A DNA stretch of 64,000 nt from Desulfosporosinus cupriresistens (GTDB lineage: Bacteria; Bacillota; Desulfitobacteriia; Desulfitobacteriales; Desulfitobacteriaceae): assembly GCF_001707885.1 (NCBI RefSeq), contig NZ_MASS01000008.1:1-64000 (forward strand), read 5' to 3'. A program made the position numbers and the translations under genes. How positions within the stretch are numbered: the first letter of the stretch is position 1; each line of letters opens with the position of its first letter. Of the stretch, positions 8,328 to 16,287 are shown piece by piece. The notes beneath the pieces are model-generated. The model saw nothing but the letters and a program-made list of their open reading frames with translations, ran no database searches and had not been told where the DNA came from.

Positions 8328-9776
8328 TTATAATTTGCTTGCTTTAATATCTTTATGGATCGTTAAGAGTAACTGTTGTTTCAATTCAAAGAGATTAGTT
8401 GATAAATCGACAATATAGCGGTGTGGATTCGTTAAGCGTTTAACTTCATCCCAGAAAGTATCTAATTCCTTTCTAGCATAGGTCTGAATATCTTTGAGCT
8501 TTGGCAATTCACAAACCCGCTTTCCGCCTCTAAATACTGGAATTAAAAGTTCTCGCGTCCGAAAGTTTGTTAGGGTTTTTCGTTTCCACGTTTGAATGGG
8601 ATCGAAAATAGTTAGAGGTTTTCCCTCGACGAACACTTCATCTTCTAGAGCAATGAGATCCGCCATTGATTTTCCAGCTTGATCGTAAAAACGTACTATT
8701 TTTTTTATTCCCGGGTTTGTGATCTTGGATATATTTTCAGAGACCTTTAAACGAGGATGAAAAACACCCTGCTCTCCCTCCGCTGCCAGTTTGTATACTC
8801 CTCCTAATGAGGGGCTATCTTTAGAGGTAATGAGATGGGTACCGACGCCCCAAGCATCAATTTTCGCCCCTTGAGCACGGACGGCGAAGATAGTCTCTTC
8901 GTCTAAATCATTAGACCCTACGATAATCGCATTCTTGAGTCCTGCTTCGTCGAGCATACGACGAGCTTCTCTGGACAAATATGTTAAATCCCCACTATCT
9001 AAACGTATTCCTTGAAAATGATGCCCTTCTGCTTCCAGCTCAAGCCCGACCTTAATAGCATTGGGGACACCAGATTCAAGTGCGCTGTAGGTATCCACCA
9101 ACAACAAGCAGCTATCTGGAAAAGTACGTGCAAATGCTCGAAATGCCTCCAATTCCGATGGGAAACACTGAATCCAGCTATGAGCCTGGGTTCCTGAAAC
9201 GGGTATACCATAACGTTCTCCTGCCAAAACATTTGACGTAGATTGACATCCTCCGATAAAAGCGGCTCGTGCTCCCAGAATTCCCGCATCTGGTCCCTGC
9301 GCTCTTCGCAAACCAAATTCCATAACCGAAGCCCCGTCTGCCGCTGCCATCACACGAGAAGCTTTCGTTGCAATCAAGGTCTCAAAGTTAACCAAATTCA
9401 AAATAGCCGTCTCAAGAAGCTGCGTCTCAAAAATGCGCCCCTTGACCCGAATAAGTGGTTCAAAGGGAAAAACTGACGTCCCTTCCGGAACCGCATCTAT
9501 GTCACCTGTAAAACGGAAGTTACGCAGTTCTTCGATGAAATCCTCATTAAAAAGATTCAGACTTCTTAAATACACCAAATTCTCTTCACTAAACGTTAGA
9601 TTTTCAATATATTCTACGACCTGTTCAAGCCCTGCAGCTAGAGCATACCCCCCCTGAAACGGAAGTGTGCGAAAGAAAACATCAAATACGGCTTCCTTAT
9701 GCTGATATCCGTTGACTAAATGACCCTGCATCATCGTTAATTGATAAAGATCTGTTAACATTGTTAGATTTTCCAT
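8328..9776 (-). CDS. pncB: Nicotinate phosphoribosyltransferase
   Basis: PncB joins nicotinate to PRPP to form nicotinate mononucleotide, the entry of NAD salvage. The N-terminal LTDLYQLTMMQG, central EFGLRRAQG (with the family's conserved FGxRRA), GTQAHSWIQ and the phosphate-binding IRLDSGDL and GSNDLDE segments are all present in order. Its length of 482 residues matches the longer Firmicutes form. It is the first gene of the operon pncB-nadE-nucleotidase; the intergenic DNA upstream is AT-rich and holds the DnaA-box cluster on its far side. Confidence 0.94.
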   Translation of the reverse strand: MENLTMLTDLYQLTMMQGHLVNGYQHKEAVFDVFFRTLPFQGGYALAAGLEQVVEYIENLTFSEENLVYLRSLNLFNEDFIEELRNFRFTGDIDAVPEGTSVFPFEPLIRVKGRIFETQLLETAILNLVNFETLIATKASRVMAAADGASVMEFGLRRAQGPDAGILGARAAFIGGCQSTSNVLAGERYGIPVSGTQAHSWIQCFPSELEAFRAFARTFPDSCLLLVDTYSALESGVPNAIKVGLELEAEGHHFQGIRLDSGDLTYLSREARRMLDEAGLKNAIIVGSNDLDEETIFAVRAQGAKIDAWGVGTHLITSKDSPSLGGVYKLAAEGEQGVFHPRLKVSENISKITNPGIKKIVRFYDQAGKSMADLIALEDEVFVEGKPLTIFDPIQTWKRKTLTNFRTRELLIPVFRGGKRVCELPKLKDIQTYARKELDTFWDEVKRLTNPHRYIVDLSTNLFELKQQLLLTIHKDIKASKL

Positions 9777-9985
9777 TGATCAATAGCCTCGCTTCACACT
9801 CACACTCCATAGTTTGAATTAATTAACTCTTAATCTATAGCATGTAATATCTTAATAAAATCATGCGTGAGAATTTCGACCTTTCAGTCAGTATTTCCTT
9901 CTTTTAATACAAAATAAAAACCTAAAGTGAAATTTCCCGAAGTTAAGAACTTAAAAGACTGCACTCCAAAAAATTTCTCAATGAG
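9777..9985. other. AT-rich gap upstream of pncB
   Basis: Very A/T-rich DNA with no credible gene. It should contain the pncB promoter on the minus strand, but I cannot single out a convincing -35/-10 pair. It directly flanks the DnaA-box cluster, so it could also be the part that unwinds if the cluster is active. Confidence 0.4.
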
Positions 9986-10089
9986 TTATCCACAGGTTAT
10001 GTCCACTTATTCATTGTCTAACAAGGTTTATCCACGTCAAAAACCGATTTATTTTGATATTGTCCACAAACTTATCCACATTATGCACA
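9986..10089 (+). promoter_or_regulatory. Cluster of five DnaA boxes
   Basis: Within 104 bases there are five matches to the DnaA box TTATCCACA, all on the plus strand. They are TTATCCACA at 9986-9994 (perfect), TTATCCACG at 10028-10036, TTGTCCACA at 10060-10068, TTATCCACA at 10072-10080 (perfect) and TTATGCACA at 10081-10089; the last two abut. Weaker matches (GTCCAC at 10001, TTCACA near 10112) continue the pattern. No dnaA, dnaN or other origin gene is nearby, so a DnaA-titrating or reactivating site, or DnaA control of pncB/argH, is more likely than the chromosomal origin. Confidence 0.7.
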
Positions 10090-10125
10090 GTTTTTTCAAC
10101 ATTCACAGTTTCTTAAGTCTAAATA

Positions 10126-10190
10126 CACAGTGTGACACAAGTCCTATCAATCCGCACTAGACAGCGCACATGAAATGTGCCGTCCTCCCA
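10126..10190 (+). repeat. Modular repeat family, first block
   Basis: The block contains a CACAGTGTGACACAAGTCC module (10126-10144) and a hairpin module (10160-10190) in which GCACAT and ATGTGC pair around GAA and are followed by CGTCCTCCC. Both modules recur at 28.9-29.4 kb. Confidence 0.55.
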
Positions 10191-10218
10191 ACATTTCGTT
10201 CCCCGACCTCAGCCTAGG

Positions 10219-10267
10219 ACGCAGTGTAACACAAGTCCCTCACACAAGTCCCTCACACAAGTCCCTT
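10219..10267 (+). repeat. Repeat module plus 13-bp tandem repeat overlapping the argH stop
   Basis: GACGCAGTGTAACACAAGTCC begins at 10219. From 10229 the unit ACACAAGTCCCTC is repeated three times (10229-10267, last base changed). The third unit contains the argH stop codon (10253-10255) and the codons for the final residues, so the repeat has grown into the end of a gene. Confidence 0.65.
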
Positions 10268-11632
10268 CATTAATTCCCAACTAACCTTGATTCCCTCAGC
10301 AACAGTTTCTGGCGAAGGACCTCCAGTGATCCTTCGAGCTCGGACGCAATGCTCAATCCCGATGGATTCAAACAGATCCTCATCAAAAATAGGGGAAAGC
10401 TCCTGATATTCACTTAAACTCAACTCTTCCAACCCAATTCCCTTTTTACTACAGTGTAATACGATCCGACCGACTAACTCATGAGCTTCACGGAAAGGTA
10501 CCCCTTTCTTAGCCATATAGTCTGCAAGATCCGTTGCATTAGTAAACCCACCTTTAGCTCCATAAGCCATCGTATCCTTGTGTACTTGCATCGTTCTCAG
10601 CATCGGTTCTACCACCAACAAAGACTTTTGAATCGTATCCACCGCATCAAAGACCTGTTCTTTGTCTTCTTGCATATCTTTGTTATAAGCGAGTGGAAGC
10701 CCTTTCATAACGGTCAAGAGAGCAACCAGATCACCATATACCCGTCCCGTTTTTCCTCTCACCAGTTCTGCCACATCAGGGTTTTTCTTTTGCGGCATGA
10801 TACTTGAGCCTGTGGAATACCCATCATCCATGGAGATAAATTGAAATTCCCCACTGGACCAAATAACAAGTTCCTCACATAAACGGCTAAGATGCATCAT
10901 AAGGATGGATGCGGCTGCTAAAAATTCCAAGGCAAAATCCCGATCACTCACCCCATCTAAGCTGTTTAAGGTCACCCCATCAAAACCCAGTTCCTGAGCC
11001 ACTTTAGCACGATCAAGAGGGAACGTCGTTCCGGCCATAGCCCCTGATCCAAGCGGAGAACTATTTAAACGTTTCCGTGTATCTTTAAGTCGACCGAGAT
11101 CACGCAAAAACATTTGCACATAGGCCATTAAATGATGGGCCAACGTGATCGGCTGTGCCTTTTGTAAATGCGTATATCCGGGCATCCAGGTTTCAAGATG
11201 CTCTTCCGCTAAATGAAGAAGCGTTTGCAGCAACTGCTCCACTAAATTCTTAGTTTGGTCAATCTCCTCCCTCAAATAGAGTCTTAGATCCAAGGCAACT
11301 TGGTCATTCCGGCTACGTCCCGTATGTAGTTTCTTTCCAACTGGTCCAATTCGCTCAGTTAAAAGCTTCTCAACATTCATGTGGATATCTTCAGCACCAA
11401 TCTCGAACTCCACATTTCCTGCCTGAATATCTTCTAAAATTTCTCTAAGTCCTTCAATTAGATGTTTTGCTTCATCCTCAGAGATAACCCCAACACTACC
11501 GAGCATTCTAGCATGGGCGATACTCCCTAGGATATCTTGTTTGTACAAGCGTTGGTCGAAGCGAATTGAGGAATGAAAATCTTCCACCAATGCATCCGTA
11601 GTCTTTTCAAAACGTCCTCCCCAGAGTTTCAC
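10253..11632 (-). CDS. argH: Argininosuccinate lyase
   Basis: ArgH splits argininosuccinate into arginine and fumarate, the last step of arginine synthesis. KLWGGRF opens the protein, HTGRSRNDQVALDLRLY and TPGYTHLQKAQP-type substrate motifs follow, and the signature GSSIMPQKKNPD holds the mobile catalytic Ser. I chose the GTG at 11632: AAAGGAAG lies eight bases upstream and homologues start at this lysine, whereas the ATG at 11650 lies before the binding site. The result is 459 residues. The last codons fall in a 13-bp tandem repeat. It is the third gene of argF-argG-argH, 216 bases after argG and beyond a terminator, so it may have its own promoter. Confidence 0.95.
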   Translation of the reverse strand: MKLWGGRFEKTTDALVEDFHSSIRFDQRLYKQDILGSIAHARMLGSVGVISEDEAKHLIEGLREILEDIQAGNVEFEIGAEDIHMNVEKLLTERIGPVGKKLHTGRSRNDQVALDLRLYLREEIDQTKNLVEQLLQTLLHLAEEHLETWMPGYTHLQKAQPITLAHHLMAYVQMFLRDLGRLKDTRKRLNSSPLGSGAMAGTTFPLDRAKVAQELGFDGVTLNSLDGVSDRDFALEFLAAASILMMHLSRLCEELVIWSSGEFQFISMDDGYSTGSSIMPQKKNPDVAELVRGKTGRVYGDLVALLTVMKGLPLAYNKDMQEDKEQVFDAVDTIQKSLLVVEPMLRTMQVHKDTMAYGAKGGFTNATDLADYMAKKGVPFREAHELVGRIVLHCSKKGIGLEELSLSEYQELSPIFDEDLFESIGIEHCVRARRITGGPSPETVAEGIKVSWELMKGLV

Positions 11633-11805
11633 GTTGCATCTTCCTTTCATTCGTTGCTTTTTGTATCTTTGTACGTCTTCTCTATCTTTTATACCTTTAA
11701 TTCAGCTAACTGTCTAGGCGAAACAGGGGGACGGATCTCTTATCTGAACTTATTCCGTAGAAGCAATTCAAAAATTGCCCCTACAAGTTATGCTTTCTGA
11801 CTATA

Positions 11806-11831
11806 TAAAAGAAAGCGCCGGATATCGGCGC
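11806..11831 (-). terminator. Terminator after argG
   Basis: GCGCCG (11815-11820) and CGGCGC (11826-11831) form a hairpin. On the minus strand it is followed by TTTCTTTT, 17 bases after the argG stop. Partial read-through would let argH be expressed at a lower level. Confidence 0.75.
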
Positions 11832-11847
11832 TGGCTAATCTTCGCTC

Positions 11848-13056
11848 TTATTTACGCAACCCTGACTGTTTCTCCATTAAAGCTCTTACTTTTAATGGTA
11901 ACCCAAAGAGATTAATAAATCCGCCCGCATCCTTTTGATCATATACGCCGTCTTCACCGAACGTTGCGAACGCTTCATTATAGAGCGAATAGGGGGATTT
12001 TACACCCGCTAATGTACAATTACCTTTGTATAATTTCACTCGTACCGTACCTGTAACGTTTTTCTGGGTCACATCGACAAAGGCATCTAAAGCTTCACGA
12101 AGCGGGGAATACCATACTCCATCATAAACAATTTCCGCATACTTTAAGGCTATTTGTTCTTTGTAATGGAGCGTAAGACGATCCAGTGTAAGATGTTCTA
12201 ACGCCTGATGAGCCATATAAAGAATTGTTCCGCCCGGTGTCTCATAGACGCCACGCGATTTCATCCCAACGAGGCGGTTTTCTACCATATCGACAATTCC
12301 GATCCCGTTTTTTCCACCCATTTCGTTGAGGGTTTCCAATAAAGCTACAGGAGCGATCGTCTTACCATCTAAAGTTGTGGGCACCCCTTGTTCAAACCCA
12401 AGTTCGAGGTAAATCGCCTCATCGGGCGCATCCTCTGGGGAAACACCCAGTAAATAAAGGTCACGAATCGGTTCATTCCACGGATCTTCCAAGTCCCCAC
12501 CCTCATGGCTTAAATGCCATAGGTTGCGGTCCATGCTATAAGGACGATCTTTGGTCACTGGGACAGGAATTCCACGTGCTTCAGCATAGTCGATGCAATC
12601 TTCTCGGGACTTGAGATCCCAAATCCGCCAGGGAGCAATAATCTCCAAATCGGGATTAAGTGCTTTAACACTCACTTCAAAGCGAACCTGGTCATTTCCT
12701 TTGCCCGTTGCGCCATGAGCTATCGCAACGGCACCTTCCTGCTCAGCAATTTCCACTAAACGACGAGCAATCAGAGGACGGGCAAAGGAAGTCCCTAAGA
12801 GATACTTTCCTTCATAAACTGCTCCGGCCTTTAAAGTCGGAAAGATAAACTTCGTGATAAATTCTTCTCTCAGATCTTCGATATACAGTTTGCTTGCCCC
12901 ACTTTTGGTGGCCTTTTCCTGAAGGGGGGCCAACTCTTCCCCTTGCCCGAGATCTGCTGCCATGGCAATTACGTCATACCCATAAGTTTCCTTAAGCCAG
13001 GGAATAATAATAGAAGTATCCAACCCACCGGAATAGGCCAAAACGACTTTTTTCAT
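11848..13056 (-). CDS. argG: Argininosuccinate synthase
   Basis: ArgG condenses citrulline and aspartate with ATP. The P-loop [10 protein letters not shown] is at residues 7-16; [15 protein letters not shown], the conserved [12 protein letters not shown] and [12 protein letters not shown] follow, and the length of 402 residues is normal. A GGGAGATCGG binding site precedes the ATG. It follows argF by 150 bases; that gap is AT-rich and may hold a further AhrC site, which I could not assign firmly. Confidence 0.96.
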   Translation of the reverse strand: MKKVVLAYSGGLDTSIIIPWLKETYGYDVIAMAADLGQGEELAPLQEKATKSGASKLYIEDLREEFITKFIFPTLKAGAVYEGKYLLGTSFARPLIARRLVEIAEQEGAVAIAHGATGKGNDQVRFEVSVKALNPDLEIIAPWRIWDLKSREDCIDYAEARGIPVPVTKDRPYSMDRNLWHLSHEGGDLEDPWNEPIRDLYLLGVSPEDAPDEAIYLELGFEQGVPTTLDGKTIAPVALLETLNEMGGKNGIGIVDMVENRLVGMKSRGVYETPGGTILYMAHQALEHLTLDRLTLHYKEQIALKYAEIVYDGVWYSPLREALDAFVDVTQKNVTGTVRVKLYKGNCTLAGVKSPYSLYNEAFATFGEDGVYDQKDAGGFINLFGLPLKVRALMEKQSGLRK

Positions 13057-13206
13057 TGTCCGATCTCCCTTTTTTCCTTGTATTAATATCGTCGTGTTAA
13101 TCTACTGATTATAGTACACACTTAACCTAAAAACTATTTGTTTTGACTCAAATCCTTCGATTTAAGATGCATGCAAGTTGGAAATGATCCTGGACTTGCC
13201 TTCTGC

Positions 13207-14157
13207 CTAGATCACTAACGCCATAATCGCTTTCTGAGCATGCAGACGATTTTCTGCTTCATCAAATACTACAGATTGAGGCCCTTCAATTACTTCATCT
13301 GTAATTTCCTCTCCACGATGAGCTGGAAGGCAATGCATAACGATGGCGGATTGGTCTGCTCGTTTCATTACATCTGAATTGATTTGATACCCTTCAAAAG
13401 CCGTCATACGCACTTTTGCTTCTTCTTCTTGACCCATGCTGGCCCAAACATCCGTATAAAGCACATCTGCACCTTTAACAGCTTCTAAAGGATCATCAAT
13501 CACTTCTACAGAACCGCCGTTTTCTTTGGCATCCGCCTGGGCCAAGGCAACAACCGACGGATCCGGCTTGTACCCCTGAGGAGAAGCTATAACTACATTC
13601 AATCCCATCTTCGCTCCGCCAAACAGCAGCGAATGAGCCATGTTGTTCCCATCTCCAATGTAGGCTAGCTTCAAGCCCGCTAAACGACCTTTATACTCTT
13701 GAATGGTCATGAGATCTGCCAGAACCTGACAGGGATGAAGCAAGTCAGTCAATCCATTAATAATCGGAATCGTAGCAAACTTGGCCAAGTCTAAGACTTC
13801 TTGATGACTAAAGGTCCTTATCATAATTCCATCGACCATTCGAGAAAGAGTACGCGCCGTGTCAGCAATCGTTTCTCCTCTTCCCAATTGGATATCCCGA
13901 CCGCTAAGAAAGAGCGCATGCCCCCCGAGTTGGTACATTCCTACCTCGAAGGAAACCCGGGTCCGTGTAGAGGACTTCGTAAAAATCATCCCCAAGGTCT
14001 TGCCTTGAAGAATTGTATGGGGCCGTCCGGCTTTTTGTTCTGCTTTAATTTCTCTAGCTACATCTAAAATGCAACTTAATTCATCTTGAGAAAAATCATG
14101 AAGCGATATAAAGTCCCGTCCTTTAAATATTGATCGCTCTATTGTTTTCATGTTCAC
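13207..14157 (-). CDS. argF: Ornithine carbamoyltransferase
   Basis: ArgF makes citrulline from ornithine and carbamoyl phosphate. The carbamoyl-phosphate loop STRTRVSFE, HPCQVLAD, the ornithine loop with DVWASMGQE, and the catalytic HCLPAHRGEE are present. The gene has 316 codons; the ATG at 14157 and a second ATG two codons later are both possible starts. It opens the second arginine transcript (argF-argG-argH) and is preceded by a paired ARG-box operator overlapping its likely -10 box, so it should be repressed by an AhrC/ArgR protein with arginine. Confidence 0.96.
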   Translation of the reverse strand: MNMKTIERSIFKGRDFISLHDFSQDELSCILDVAREIKAEQKAGRPHTILQGKTLGMIFTKSSTRTRVSFEVGMYQLGGHALFLSGRDIQLGRGETIADTARTLSRMVDGIMIRTFSHQEVLDLAKFATIPIINGLTDLLHPCQVLADLMTIQEYKGRLAGLKLAYIGDGNNMAHSLLFGGAKMGLNVVIASPQGYKPDPSVVALAQADAKENGGSVEVIDDPLEAVKGADVLYTDVWASMGQEEEAKVRMTAFEGYQINSDVMKRADQSAIVMHCLPAHRGEEITDEVIEGPQSVVFDEAENRLHAQKAIMALVI

Positions 14158-14169
14158 CCATCCCTTCGT

Positions 14170-14206
14170 TATGTATTATTATACTTTTCGGTGTATAATA
14201 ATACAA
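14170..14206 (-). promoter_or_regulatory. Paired ARG boxes / argF operator
   Basis: TGTATTATTATAC (14172-14184) and GTATAATAATACA (14193-14205) form a perfect 13-bp inverted repeat with an eight-base spacer. Each half resembles the AhrC/ArgR ARG box (consensus TNTGNATWWWWATNCANA). A TATAAT on the minus strand lies inside the arm nearer argF, so a bound repressor would cover the promoter. Confidence 0.65.
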
Positions 14207-14600
14207 TACTTAAAATCACTTTTTTCACATGGTTAGGATTATACCATAACCAAATTTCATAAAATTCCACCTCTATTAGCTAGGACATACAGTTATATTT
14301 CTTGAATCTTACTTAGTATACAATGCTGCAAAAGTACCTTCAAGCCATAAGCTTCAAGAATCTGTCAAGTTATGAGATGAAAGCAGATCTAAAATCTGGT
14401 ATAATATAAGAATTAAGGAAAGTTCGATCCATGACCCTTGATTTGACACCCACAGTCACATCATAATTACTTTATTCAAACAAGTCTTTACCTCGATTGA
14501 GGGATAGCATTCTTTCACAACCAACAGTTTTAGCGAAACCAAGAAACCAGAACTATTCAGACTTCCTGGTTTCTTACAGTAGAATAATGGGAGTGATTTT
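14207..14600 (+). promoter_or_regulatory. Gap with an extended -10 promoter and a hairpin
   Basis: No gene is visible. TGGTATAAT at 14397-14405 is a good extended -10 promoter reading toward the Uma2 remnant and the membrane protein gene. AAGAAACCAG (14541-14550) pairs perfectly with CTGGTTTCTT (14566-14575), giving a hairpin in the transcript's leader. Confidence 0.45.
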
Positions 14601-14892
14601 ATGCCCTTATCACAAGGTGAAGGAAAAGAATATTCATATTCCGATTATCTCACTTGGCAGGAAGATGAAAGATGGGAGATTACCTTTCAGCTTAACCCTG
14701 CAAAGTCTATCCTACGCCATTTTGTGTAAGATTATCGATGGATGATGAAAAAGAAAATGAGAATACTAAAAGAGTCGTTGAGCCGGATATTACTATGGTC
14801 GCCCAGAGATATATACCGAGGATGACAAGATAAGAGGCTCTATTCTTACTGATCTTATTGTTGATTTGAAACCAGTATTTGAGGGTGTTTAG
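14601..14892 (+). pseudogene. Uma2-family (DUF820) endonuclease remnant
   Basis: The DNA keeps three pieces of a Uma2-type protein in shifting frames. The first (14601-14729) has a GGGAG site and starts MPLSQGEGKEYSYSDYLTW, followed by EDERWEI, the typical Uma2 N-terminus, then runs into a stop. The second (14741-14803) reads NTKRVVEPDITMV, matching the family's VVEPDI core that carries a catalytic Asp. The third (about 14806-14892) reads EIYTEDDKIRGSILTDLIVDL to VFEGV, the usual C-terminus. Roughly half of the 180-190 residues, including most of the active site, is deleted. Intact relatives have a PD-(D/E)XK nuclease-like fold and are often mobile; this copy is dead. Confidence 0.75.
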
Positions 14893-14904
14893 GGAGGAAT
14901 GCAC

Positions 14905-16071
14905 ATGACCTTGACCTGGTCCGAACGTATTAAATTGGCTTGGACAACATTTAAGAGAGAAGCTCTCCCCTTGTATGGCTGGTCCTTTATTTTCTTAGGC
15001 ATTGGTGTTGTTCTAATAGTTGCCACGGTTATGAGTGTTATAGCCCAATTGCGCCAATTTGGCTGGGCTTTTCCTCATGGCAATGGTAGCTCATTTTCAT
15101 CTGGGATGCCTGTCCCCGGGATACCTCCAACTCCAGATTTAAGTCCCTTTGTTGGTCCGTTCGGATCATCAAATCTAGGTCCCTTTAACTTCTTCGGCGG
15201 GCCATTGAGTAGTTTACCCAATCTTCTATCGGCTGCTGGAAGCGTAGCCGGAATTTTTTTGCTGATACTTATTGTCGGTTGGTTATTCGGATCCGCTTTT
15301 TATACTGGACTATTCAACTTGACCGCTAAGGCCTATAGAGAAGAAAAGGTAACTTTCAAAGATTTTAAGTTTAAGGGTTTTTTCCGTATCCTTGGCTGGC
15401 AAGGTTTTCTTCTTCTGATCAAGCTGCTCCTCCTAATCATTGGGCTGTTCGGCGCCTATACCTTGAGCCACTCTCACTACACGCTCGTGGCTTTCTTAAT
15501 TGTTTACGGGCTTTTTATTACTGCTATCGGCTTATATGCATTACCCTGGCTTATCACATCTACCATATACCTCTTGGCTCACAGCAACGAAGGATTTTGG
15601 GATGCGCTGAGAGGCAGTTGGAGATTCTTCCAGAGGCACCTGGGGATACTTTGGGGATACATTGGAACCGTTATTCTGATTGAAATCGCACTGCAAATTA
15701 TTGGCCGAATTTCACATGCCCTCACAGGAATAGCCTCCCTTGTAGTCAGTCCCTTTATTGCAGTCTTAGCGATTGTTTGGGTAATGTCAATTGAAGAGGA
15801 ACCGCAACTCTATTCAACCGCTTATTCGGCCATGCCTTACCAAGAAGCACAAGTAACACAAGAAACAATAAATACTCCACCGTCCTCTGAATCATTAGCC
15901 ATAGATTCCCCCTCACCCGAAACTGAGGAACCCAAGATTGACTTACATAAGTCAGAACCAGAGCCTTCGCCTCCTACTCCCTCCCCTGAAGATTCACCCC
16001 GATATTGTCCTTCTTGCGGAAGGGCTAATACGGGTACAGCCTATTGCCCACAATGTGGGACAAAGCTCTAA
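14905..16071 (+). CDS. Membrane protein with C-terminal zinc ribbon
   Basis: A 388-residue protein of unknown function. It starts with a short amphipathic segment (TWSERIKLAWTTF) and has about five to six hydrophobic helices (near residues 22-45, 110-140, 165-190, 200-220, 250-285) with a Gly/Pro/Phe-rich loop between the first two. A Pro/Ser/Glu-rich linker leads to a zinc ribbon of the type CPSCGRANTGTAYCPQCG, which is cytoplasmic if the N-terminus is inside. Similar layouts occur in uncharacterised DUF-type Firmicutes membrane proteins. I chose the ATG at 14905 over 14899 because GGGAGG lies eight bases before it. It runs toward carB and ends at a good terminator. Confidence 0.7.
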   Translation: MTLTWSERIKLAWTTFKREALPLYGWSFIFLGIGVVLIVATVMSVIAQLRQFGWAFPHGNGSSFSSGMPVPGIPPTPDLSPFVGPFGSSNLGPFNFFGGPLSSLPNLLSAAGSVAGIFLLILIVGWLFGSAFYTGLFNLTAKAYREEKVTFKDFKFKGFFRILGWQGFLLLIKLLLLIIGLFGAYTLSHSHYTLVAFLIVYGLFITAIGLYALPWLITSTIYLLAHSNEGFWDALRGSWRFFQRHLGILWGYIGTVILIEIALQIIGRISHALTGIASLVVSPFIAVLAIVWVMSIEEEPQLYSTAYSAMPYQEAQVTQETINTPPSSESLAIDSPSPETEEPKIDLHKSEPEPSPPTPSPEDSPRYCPSCGRANTGTAYCPQCGTKL

Positions 16072-16084
16072 CCTGATCACAATA

Positions 16085-16123
16085 AAAACTCCTGCTCGAC
16101 AAATCGTCCGGCAGGAGTTTTTT
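16085..16123 (+). terminator. Terminator of the zinc-ribbon membrane protein gene
   Basis: AAAACTCCTGC (16085-16095) pairs perfectly with GCAGGAGTTTT (16111-16121), followed by more T. It lies 14 bases after the stop codon. Confidence 0.9.
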
Positions 16124-16189
16124 CTACAATAATTAGCGCCCAGTCTTTTCATCCAAAGCAAATGGGAGTTTCTTAGCGTGTGTTAATCA

Positions 16190-16274
16190 CGATAGTCTCC
16201 AGTGGAGACTATCGCTGAAGCCGCATCCTACAACAAACACTATCGCCGATGTAGGATGCTAGAAAGACTTCAGC
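16190..16274. repeat. Two adjacent perfect palindromes between convergent genes
   Basis: CGATAGTCTCCA and TGGAGACTATCG (16190-16214) are a perfect 12-bp inverted repeat around one base. Next to it, GCTGAAG (16214-16220) pairs with CTTCAGC (16268-16274), and inside it GCATCCTAC (16223-16231) pairs with GTAGGATGC (16251-16259). The nested hairpin ends 13 bases past the carB stop. No T tract follows, so this is not a standard terminator, though it may protect or end the carB mRNA. Confidence 0.6.
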
Positions 16275-16287
16275 CCTATAAACTCCT

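Noticed and set aside
9986..10089. Chromosomal replication origin
   Set aside because: The DnaA boxes are real, but dnaA, dnaN, gyrB and other origin genes are absent and the flanking genes are NAD salvage and arginine synthesis.
14497..14745. 82-residue plus-strand ORF upstream of the membrane protein gene
   Set aside because: It is a different frame overlying the leader hairpin and the Uma2 remnant, which explains the region better.
16190..16274. carB rho-independent terminator
   Set aside because: The stems are strong, but there is no T tract on either side.
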